Below are positions 15,541 through 21,574 of a stretch of 33,343 nt of DNA, piece by piece (the stretch's first letter is position 1; every line of letters starts with the position of its first letter). Origin of the DNA: JBMYRH01 sp049602155 (GTDB lineage: Bacteria > Myxococcota_A > UBA9042 > PHBI01 > JBMYRH01). The DNA is taken from positions 1 through 33,343 of the forward strand of contig JBMYRH010000043.1 in assembly GCA_049602155.1 (NCBI GenBank), read 5' to 3'. The position numbers and the translations under genes were made by a program. The notes beneath the pieces were generated by a model, which saw only the letters and a list, made by a program, of their open reading frames with translations, made no database searches and had not been told where the DNA came from.

Positions 15541-17012
15541 GCTCCCTCCACCTGAGCAATTGCTGCACAAAGTCGGCCGTGCTCCGAATCCCCTCGGATG
15601 GGCTTAGGGCCGTTCAATAGGGCCCAGACTTGCTCGGTTCTGGGATCGGCGAACCGGTAAGGGAGCTCTGCCTGGTAGCCTGTCTCGGCGGCGTTGTCTT
15701 CGTCGTCGCGACGGTGGCTCTGGATGAGTAGCCCGTCGGCGTGGGCCTTCGCTGCGAGGGCCGCGTCAGGGTTGATCCTGAGCTTCGAGCGGGTGATCCC
15801 CCCGCGGAGGGCCCTGAAGTCCACCCGACCAAGGGCGTCGGCGTTACGTTTGAGGTCCTCGAGCGTGGTCCATGGACCAAAGAGGATGAACCCCTGAGAC
15901 GGGGAGAGGTTCAGGTTCAGCCATCGCTCGGAGAGCGCGATGAGCGCCTGCGCGGCAGAGAGAGTCTCCTCTGCAGATTGGCCTTTGTTGTACCGCCGCA
16001 GTTCATCGTCCGAGAAATTCTCGAAGCCCACGAGGTACGGGGTGATGCTCCCGTGATCGGCGAGGATCTCGAGCGCTTGAACGAGGACGTCTTGGTAGGT
16101 CTCTAGGTAGTCGACGCGAGCGCGCACCATGACCTCAACGCCCTTTGGGGCGTGAGCGAGGAGCGCGGTGGCGAGCAGATCGAGATCGCGAAAGACAAAT
16201 TCATCGATCACCACGAGGCGTTCATATGCGCCGTGCTGAGCGAGGGCCTTCAATTGCGCGTCTACCAGTTCAGCGCGATCATCGGCTGTCTGAACCTCGT
16301 AGGGCCCGACGTTGCAGAAGGTGCAGCCTGCAGCCCCCCAAGGTGTGGACAGTTTGAGGCCCTCTAGGAAGCGCGTCGGGTTGGTTGCAGTCCGGTAAGG
16401 ACAGCCCATGTTCAGCATCAGGTAGCGGGTCTTCGCGACCTCTTCAGCCGGGAGCCCAAAGACGGTGACCGCGTCGTATGCGAAGTGTACCGGTGCTTGG
16501 AACTGCTCACGGATCGCTAACGGCCGTGTGTCAGATGGGGAGGTCCATCGCCCGGACGGTTGACGGGTGAAGAGGTTGGGTGACTCCGGAGTCGCACCTG
16601 CGCAAAGTTGCTCGACCAAGTCGCTGAGCGCGGCTCTGGAGGGGGGCGCTATGCGGTAGGTGACCTCTTTCCATGAAGCTGGTGGCATCCAAGGGGAGAT
16701 CACGACCGGGGGATCCCCTGCGGCTCGCACAAGACGCTGCAGGAGATCGCGAGACCAGAGGCGCTCTAGGACCAAGAGGTCCCATGGGCCCTCTGCAGTC
16801 AGTCGCGCCTCAAGCGACTGCAAAGTGCGCTGGGTGTCGTCGAGCAAGAAGCCCTTACACCACACTACCTCATGACCCGCTGCGCGGAGGTCCGCAGCTT
16901 GAATCGCCATGAAGCTGTCGAGGAAGTACGCCGGCCACTGACGATACAGTTCAACAAACGCAACACGGCCCCGCCTTTCGGCAGAGCCGTTCATTCGATC
17001 AGGCGCAGCCAC
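15537..17012 (-). CDS. B12-binding-type radical SAM protein with expanded cysteine motif (CX25CX2C)
   Basis: This is a 491-residue protein from GTG 17012 (CGGAGCGGG upstream); ATG 16994 would remove six residues. Residues about 15-150 look like a Rossmann-type B12-binding domain (VAFVELYRQWPAYFLDSF, then alternating strands such as WDLLVLERLW and PVVISPWMPP) without a visible DxHxxG. The rSAM part starts near YLMLNMGCPYR. The first Cys (C204) is separated from the next pair (C230, C233, in GAAGCTFCNVGPYE) by 25 residues instead of 3. Downstream VVIDEFVFRDLD, VRARVDYLE and PYLVGFENFSDDEL fit barrel strands of class-B rSAM enzymes. No C-terminal CX2CX5C is present, unlike the plus-strand relatives. 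It is the second gene of the minus operon, 35 bp after the Tat protein, and overlaps the next gene by 4 bp. Confidence 0.82.
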   Translation of the reverse strand: MAAPDRMNGSAERRGRVAFVELYRQWPAYFLDSFMAIQAADLRAAGHEVVWCKGFLLDDTQRTLQSLEARLTAEGPWDLLVLERLWSRDLLQRLVRAAGDPPVVISPWMPPASWKEVTYRIAPPSRAALSDLVEQLCAGATPESPNLFTRQPSGRWTSPSDTRPLAIREQFQAPVHFAYDAVTVFGLPAEEVAKTRYLMLNMGCPYRTATNPTRFLEGLKLSTPWGAAGCTFCNVGPYEVQTADDRAELVDAQLKALAQHGAYERLVVIDEFVFRDLDLLATALLAHAPKGVEVMVRARVDYLETYQDVLVQALEILADHGSITPYLVGFENFSDDELRRYNKGQSAEETLSAAQALIALSERWLNLNLSPSQGFILFGPWTTLEDLKRNADALGRVDFRALRGGITRSKLRINPDAALAAKAHADGLLIQSHRRDDEDNAAETGYQAELPYRFADPRTEQVWALLNGPKPIRGDSEHGRLCAAIAQVEGA

Positions 17013-17047
17013 AGCAGTGCCCGCTCCGAAGTAATGCCCGAGTCAGA

Positions 17048-17545
17048 CTAGCCCTGAATCGGGGCCGTCGGATCCAGATGGTCGATGGGAGCGAACGTGC
17101 TCTGCCGCTCGGAGCGCCCCAACAGACGGCTCGCGCCGGGCAAGGTCTCCTCGGCGCCAGTGAGGCGACGAGCGATATGCTTGACCAGCTGGACCTCGTC
17201 CGCGGGCGTCCGACGCTGACCGTTGCCGCCGTCGTTCATGATGAAGAGGTCGACAGCACCAGTCGAGGCCAAGGCCCCGCTGTTTGCTTCATGCCGGCAA
17301 ATCGCGATGTTTGCGATTCGGCCAGACGTCGCATGCTGGGCGATGACGCGCACGGCGCCGGCCTCGTTTGGGCGTAGCTCTTTAACGCTCCAGCCGCCGG
17401 CGAGGGACATGTCGGCGCTGAGGCCGCCTCCCTGCACAAGCTTGCCGAGCGCCGTGGGAGCTGCCGTAACAACGGCTGCACCAGCAGCGGTGGACGCCAG
17501 GAAAGCCCGGCGGTCAACTGAGTGATCGGGTCGATGGGTGGCCAT
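17048..17545 (-). CDS. Small Tat-exported protein of unknown function
   Basis: The 165-residue protein opens with a twin-arginine signal: SVDRRAFLAS (residues 9-18), then a hydrophobic Ala-rich stretch (TAAGAAVVTAAPTA). It therefore probably crosses the inner membrane folded, possibly already carrying a cofactor or modification. The mature part is about 130 residues: a beta-rich stretch (WSVKELRPNEAGAVRVIAQH), one Cys (AICRHEA), LFIMNDGGNG, and a helical ADEVQLVKHIARRL. No known domain was recognised. AGGAG 9-13 nt before ATG 17545 supports the start, and a sigma70-like promoter lies at 17597-17626. As first gene of the operon with the B12-type rSAM, it is a candidate substrate of the rSAM machinery, but this is only context. 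Confidence 0.75.
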   Translation of the reverse strand: MATHRPDHSVDRRAFLASTAAGAAVVTAAPTALGKLVQGGGLSADMSLAGGWSVKELRPNEAGAVRVIAQHATSGRIANIAICRHEANSGALASTGAVDLFIMNDGGNGQRRTPADEVQLVKHIARRLTGAEETLPGASRLLGRSERQSTFAPIDHLDPTAPIQG

Positions 17546-17551
17546 GGAGAT

Positions 17552-17556
17552 TCTCC
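17552..17556 (-). promoter_or_regulatory. Ribosome binding site for the Tat protein gene
   Basis: AGGAG on the minus strand lies upstream of ATG 17545 at ordinary spacing. Confidence 0.6.
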
Positions 17557-17568
17557 TGCACCGGTGCC

Positions 17569-17642
17569 TGTCAATGCCCCCGTAGTGTGCTCATCAAAGA
17601 TAGTGCCGGTCGGGGCCTGATGTCAATGCAACCGACGCATTG
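17569..17642. promoter_or_regulatory. Operator-like repeats around the minus-operon promoter
   Basis: CAATGC (17624-17629) and GCATTG (17637-17642) form a perfect 6-bp inverted repeat with a 7-bp spacer, overlapping the -35 box. The 9-mer TGTCAATGC occurs at 17569-17577 and again at 17621-17629, 52 bp apart (about five helical turns). That places sites on either side of the promoter core. A repressor or looping regulator is plausible but unproven. Confidence 0.4.
17597..17626 (-). promoter_or_regulatory. sigma70-like promoter of the Tat/rSAM minus operon
   Basis: On the minus strand TTGACA (17626-17621) and TATCTT (17602-17597) are separated by 18 nt. The predicted start of transcription near 17590 leaves a leader of about 45 nt before ATG 17545. 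This is one of the two best promoter matches in the window. Confidence 0.65.
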
Positions 17643-18399
17643 TAGCGACTTGGGATGTAACGGAGCGCCTCTGGTGTTGTCCTGGATGTGCCTGCGCTGG
17701 TACCCTTATGGCCACAGGGGGCAGAAAAAATCGTGGCGCAATGCCTTAGAGAAGCTCCGCTCGTGAGAAGCGGACTGGCTGGTAATTTAGGCCGTCGGAC
17801 GCGCGCTCATGGAGGCGGCAATGCCGGCTCTGTTTGCGCGATGCCGGGCCGCGTGGGGGCGATGTCGGTCGACCCGTCGCGTGTGTCTCGAAGCGTCTGC
17901 CAAGGTCCGGAGACGGAGCATCCAGGTGCCAAGGGCGATCCCGTGACCCGGCTCTTGGGGGCGGCATGGCCGGACGCGGCGATCCCTCGAGGGGGCGGGG
18001 TGCATCACCTCAGCGCACGCCGCGCGCGCGCACACGGGCGCCTCGTGCGTCAGCCGACCCCCGACTGCCTCAGTCGTGGTCGAACTTTCGCAGCGGCGGC
18101 CGACGTTTTACGACGCCTGACGGGGATCGGAAACGTGCAATCATGCGGTCGTGTGGTGTATGTGAAGGGAGTGACCACGTGCACCAACTTCAAACGCTTC
18201 ACCCCCCTTGGGGCTGCGAGTGGGACCTCCTCACGGCACCTTAGTTTGGGGGGCGACCAGCTCTCAGGAGTCCACAGGCGTCGTCTGCAGCGTGTGACGG
18301 TCGCATCGAACCTTGAGCGGATTGGGGCCATCGCTCCGTCGCTCACTCGGCACGTCAGCATCGATTCTCTCGATGAGGCGTCATCCACGGAGGCGCAGC
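17643..18399. other. About 760 bp without a convincing large gene
   Basis: A frame open through much of this stretch on the plus strand (17688-18419) has no ribosome site, an erratic composition and no recognisable domain, so it is not called. The region holds a GC-rich low-complexity patch near 18000-18045, a C6/G6 inverted pair (18201-18254) and the short candidate ORF at 18143-18244. It must contain the promoter for the rSAM gene at 18400, but I find no clear -35/-10 pair. Confidence 0.5.
18143..18244 (+). CDS. Candidate short peptide ORF (33 aa), possible precursor
   Basis: From ATG 18143 this encodes 33 residues with a Cys-rich start (MRSCGVCEG) and the end HPPWGCEWDLLTAP. An in-frame GTG at 18179 has AAGGGA 8 nt upstream and would give a 21-residue peptide. 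It ends 155 bp before the rSAM-HExxH pair and contains two Trp, plus one to three Cys depending on start, residues often modified in RiPPs. There is no family match or repeat evidence. Such a short ORF could arise by chance, so this is a lead and not a firm gene. Confidence 0.2.
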   Translation: MRSCGVCEGSDHVHQLQTLHPPWGCEWDLLTAP

Positions 18400-20181
18400 A
18401 TGTCGTCGCTCCAAGTTAAGTCTCGCAGTAAAGACCTACGGTCGGTCATTGATGAGGGCATGGCGGCCGAGCTGTCAGCTGCGTCGCAGGCGAAGGATCT
18501 GACGAAGGAGTCAGCCGTCCGCCATAAGCGGCACTGGGTGCGGTTAACGCGCCTGTGCAACCAGCGCTGCCTCTTCTGTCTCGACTCCTGGAACCACAAC
18601 GGCACGTACGTCGACACGGCTCAGCTCTTTCAGTACATCGAGCTCGGGCATCGTCTGGGGCGTGAGCGCCTCATCCTCTCGGGCGGTGAGCCTACAATTC
18701 ACCCCGACTATGTGAAGTTCATTCGGCACGGACGCAAGGTCGGCTACGACTGGATCCAGACCGTCACCAACGGGATGATGTTCGCCTACCCTGAGTTCAC
18801 GCGGAAGTGCCTCCAGGCCGGGCTAGATGAAGTTACGATGTCCATTCACGGGCATACGCCACGGATTCAAGACCGCCTCACTGGGGTCAAAGGTGCTTTC
18901 GAGCAAGCGATCCAAGGGATCCGGAACATCAAGGCCCTCTCCGGCGGGCGAACCGTCATCAACATCGACATCGTGATCAACAAGCAGAACATTTCCCATC
19001 TGCGGGAGATCATCGACTTCTTCCGAACCTTCGGGATCCACGAGTTCGATCTCCTCTATATGGTCCCCTTCGGGCGCGGGTTTGGGGAGTATCGCAAGCA
19101 GCTTTACTTCAACTTGGATGACCATCACGAGGACCTCCAGCGCGCCCTAGAGCCGTCGCGTGAGCCAGGGGTTTACATCTGGACGAACCGGCTCCCCCCT
19201 GAACACCTTGAGAAGTTCGAGGACCTCATCCAGGCCCCCCATAAGCTTCACTCGGAGGTGCAGGGTGGCCTACACAACTTCGAAGGCTTCATGAAGATGG
19301 GGGTCGCACCGGATTGTCATGGTGAGCGTTGTGACTTCTGCTTCCTCAAGGGGCTGTGCCACGACCACATGTTCATGTACCGGGAGCGCCTTGAGGCGGG
19401 CACCTTTGAGCGACTCCGCGTCGACCTCGCTGAAGAGGTTGACGGAGACGCCGCAGCAGAGTCCTTGGCGCGCCAAACACCGTCAACCTTGATCGTTCAG
19501 GGGGATACGCGCGCCGAGGTCGACGCCTTCCTCGCTGAGGGCACATACGCGAGTGATGACCTGGACGTCGTGGTGGAGCTAAGAGGTGAGGGCGAGAGTG
19601 CAGGCCTCTTCTCGGAGGCGAGGTCCGATGTGGGTCGGGTCGTCGTCCGTGAGGCGAGCGAATTGCCAGGGACTGTCGATGCAGCTATCGCCCGGTTGGC
19701 GTCTGGAGAGGCGACCCCCGAGGTAGAGGTCGTGCTCGGTGCCGAGACACTTGCATGGCTCCTGGCTGAAACAGCTCGGTATGAGCCACTCATTGAGGCC
19801 GGGCTCTTGGTCGCGAATCTCCCGAATTTTGAGTACCTCTCAGCCATGCGTGAGACAGGGGTCGGTCCAGAGGAACTCGCCAAGCTCTCCGCGCTCGGTA
19901 TGCGCCTCATGAACGTCGCGCGGTGCCTTGGCGGCGAGCGCGCCGAGCCTGGTGCTCACTTCGAGCTCTCGCGCGCGATGTTGGATAACAAGGGACAGAT
20001 GAAGGTCAGCCCCTATGTCCAGCGATACATCACCGGCGAGTACTACAAGAAGAGCCTCCGGTGTCGGGGGTGTGCCTTCACCGACCATTGTAAGGGGATG
20101 CACATCCAGTTCTTACGCGCGCACGGGTTCGCGTCGCTCGAGCCCATCCCTCTCTCTGAAGACGTGTCGAGCGCGGCTTGA
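18400..20181 (+). CDS. Tandem radical SAM protein: active-type N-half, degenerate C-half
   Basis: From ATG 18400 (GGAGG at 18389-18393) the protein is 593 residues. The N-half is a full rSAM domain: CX3CX2C at C53/C57/C60 (CNQRCLFC), GGEP at 95-98, VTNGMMF, SIHGHTPR, and CX2CX5C at C311/C314/C320. The C-half (about 365-593) resembles a second copy that lost the SAM cluster. TLIVQGDTRAEVDAF stands where the tandem protein at 3578 has TLIVPGCDLNCIFC. It still ends in CX2CX5C at C555/C558/C564 (CRGCAFTDHC) with the G-rich tail motif. The arrangement mirrors the 3578 protein with the halves in opposite order. Its stop overlaps the HExxH gene start (TTGA), so the two enzymes are probably made together and may act on one substrate. 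The reaction is unknown. Confidence 0.9.
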   Translation: MSSLQVKSRSKDLRSVIDEGMAAELSAASQAKDLTKESAVRHKRHWVRLTRLCNQRCLFCLDSWNHNGTYVDTAQLFQYIELGHRLGRERLILSGGEPTIHPDYVKFIRHGRKVGYDWIQTVTNGMMFAYPEFTRKCLQAGLDEVTMSIHGHTPRIQDRLTGVKGAFEQAIQGIRNIKALSGGRTVINIDIVINKQNISHLREIIDFFRTFGIHEFDLLYMVPFGRGFGEYRKQLYFNLDDHHEDLQRALEPSREPGVYIWTNRLPPEHLEKFEDLIQAPHKLHSEVQGGLHNFEGFMKMGVAPDCHGERCDFCFLKGLCHDHMFMYRERLEAGTFERLRVDLAEEVDGDAAAESLARQTPSTLIVQGDTRAEVDAFLAEGTYASDDLDVVVELRGEGESAGLFSEARSDVGRVVVREASELPGTVDAAIARLASGEATPEVEVVLGAETLAWLLAETARYEPLIEAGLLVANLPNFEYLSAMRETGVGPEELAKLSALGMRLMNVARCLGGERAEPGAHFELSRAMLDNKGQMKVSPYVQRYITGEYYKKSLRCRGCAFTDHCKGMHIQFLRAHGFASLEPIPLSEDVSSAA

Positions 20182-21386
20182 GCAAGGGGGCCCTTTCGCT
20201 CGTCTTGCCGGCGGATGAGGCCCGGTCGACCCGCCGGGTGTTCGCGCGCGTCCTGAAGAAGTTCGCGCGCGACGCTGCCTCCCTGCCTGTGGAGCTCTTA
20301 GGCGAGGAGGCGATGCCAGCCGGTCGCGCGCTCGCGCGGCTCTTACGCGAGTTCGGTGCGAGCGATCCGCGTCCACTCTATGCGGTGCTCAGGCGGCCGC
20401 ATTTGCATGTCTTGCTGACCTGCACGATCGGCGCCCTCGCCGAAGGGAACCGAGACGCAGCGGGTAAACGGGCGCAAGAGTTTGTCTTCCGGTTGCTCGC
20501 TGAGCTGGCCATGGAGGGGGCGCTTACTGAGCCCGTGAGGTGGCCAGGAGCGGCCCCCGTGACGCACCTCATTAGCGCCGCTCACCGCGTTCATCAGCGC
20601 TTACCAAGCTGTGCACAGGGCTTCGTCTTTCGCTCTGGCGTGTGCGTGGCCGAGGGGGCGGACCCCGAAGAGATGGCGCTGCCGACGCCGCCGTCCGAGA
20701 GTTTTCAGGTCATCGACGACGGGATGATGTTGGCCTTGGCTGACACGAACCCAATCAGCGATTTCGAAGCTCACCCCGATAAAGACGGCAATCAGCTCGA
20801 TTTGGGAGACGCTCCGGTCACGGAGTGGGTCGGTGTGTTACGGAAGTCACTCGAGCTTATCGGGACATACTTGCCTGGGATTCGAGCGGAGATGGGGCTG
20901 ATGCTCCGCCAAGTGATCCCTGTCGGGACCGATGCGCACAAGCACCTCTCCGCGAGTTATCGCGAGGCGATCGGCACGGTCTACATGACCCTGCATCCGC
21001 AACCGATGACGATGACAGAGGCTTTGATTCATGAGTTTCAGCACAACAAGCTGAACGCGCTCTTCCACCTCGATCCGGTCATGAGCAATGCCTTCTGGCC
21101 GCTCTACCCGTCTCCAGTGCGCCCCGACCCGCGCCCGCTCCACGGTGTCCTCTTAGCGGCTCACGCCTTTGTGCCGGTCGCAGAGCTGTATCGAAGGATG
21201 CGTGCTGACGATCACGCGTTTGTGTCTCGCGGGAGCTTCATGAAGCGCTTCGCGAAGATCATTGGGGACAATGACGAGGCACTCACGGTGTTGAATGCCC
21301 ACGCGGAGTGTAGCGAGGCCGGCGCCCAGGTCCTGGCTGACCTTAACGCCTGGCATGCCCAGCACCTCGCGCTCGATATTGTGTAG
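20178..21386 (+). CDS. HExxH-motif peptide-modifying enzyme (putative aKG-HExxH peptide beta-hydroxylase family)
   Basis: This 402-residue protein has the metal-binding HEFQH at 285-289 within LIHEFQHNKLNAL. About 30 residues later it has RPDPRPLHGVLLAAHAFVPVAELYRRM. That combination is characteristic of the family annotated as 'HEXXH motif putative peptide modification protein' (TIGR04267), some members of which are reported as 2-oxoglutarate-dependent peptide beta-hydroxylases. In RiPP loci this family occurs beside, or fused to, rSAM/SPASM enzymes, as here beside the gene at 18400. The N-terminal 200 residues are helical and variable. The start is taken as TTG 20178, overlapping the upstream TGA by 3 of 4 bases; no strong ribosome site is visible, so the N terminus is uncertain. 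It may hydroxylate a peptide or the product of the rSAM enzyme. Family confidence is high, substrate unknown. Confidence 0.88.
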   Translation: MSKGALSLVLPADEARSTRRVFARVLKKFARDAASLPVELLGEEAMPAGRALARLLREFGASDPRPLYAVLRRPHLHVLLTCTIGALAEGNRDAAGKRAQEFVFRLLAELAMEGALTEPVRWPGAAPVTHLISAAHRVHQRLPSCAQGFVFRSGVCVAEGADPEEMALPTPPSESFQVIDDGMMLALADTNPISDFEAHPDKDGNQLDLGDAPVTEWVGVLRKSLELIGTYLPGIRAEMGLMLRQVIPVGTDAHKHLSASYREAIGTVYMTLHPQPMTMTEALIHEFQHNKLNALFHLDPVMSNAFWPLYPSPVRPDPRPLHGVLLAAHAFVPVAELYRRMRADDHAFVSRGSFMKRFAKIIGDNDEALTVLNAHAECSEAGAQVLADLNAWHAQHLALDIV

Positions 21387-21390
21387 CGGT

Positions 21391-21407
21391 CATTGCGCCC
21401 CATTGCG
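21391..21407. promoter_or_regulatory. Direct repeat CATTGCG x2 at 10-bp spacing
   Basis: CATTGCG occurs at 21391-21397 and 21401-21407, exactly one helical turn apart, just after the HExxH gene and upstream of the regulator gene. Tandem helically phased sites are common for activators, but there is no independent support. TTGAG also recurs at 21533, 21547 and 21557. Confidence 0.25.
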
Positions 21408-21574
21408 GACGTTTGTTTCGCGTTGAGGACGGGTGGGGATCCCGGGCGGGAATCAGCTGACTGGGCTGATGTGGGGCCGCACCGTTGACGCTTTTTCTCT
21501 CTGCGGGTCGAGGCTGGCTTGCTCTGACTGAGTTGAGCCCGCTAACTTGAGTAGCGTTGAGCGGGGGTTTCATC

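Noticed and set aside
17569..17574. Second TTGACA on the minus strand just before the Tat protein start
   Set aside because: Too close to the start codon to have a -10 box; it is part of the repeated TGTCAATGC element instead.
18001..18045. CG-alternating stretch near 18020 as a repeat or CRISPR-like array
   Set aside because: Simple local GC richness; no regular repeat-spacer structure is present here or elsewhere in the window.
17688..18419. 243-codon plus-strand open frame ahead of the rSAM gene at 18400
   Set aside because: No ribosome binding site, no domain, many Arg/Gly/Ala and irregular codon use; it runs into the next gene. Only the short ORF at 18143 in another frame is kept, as a lead.
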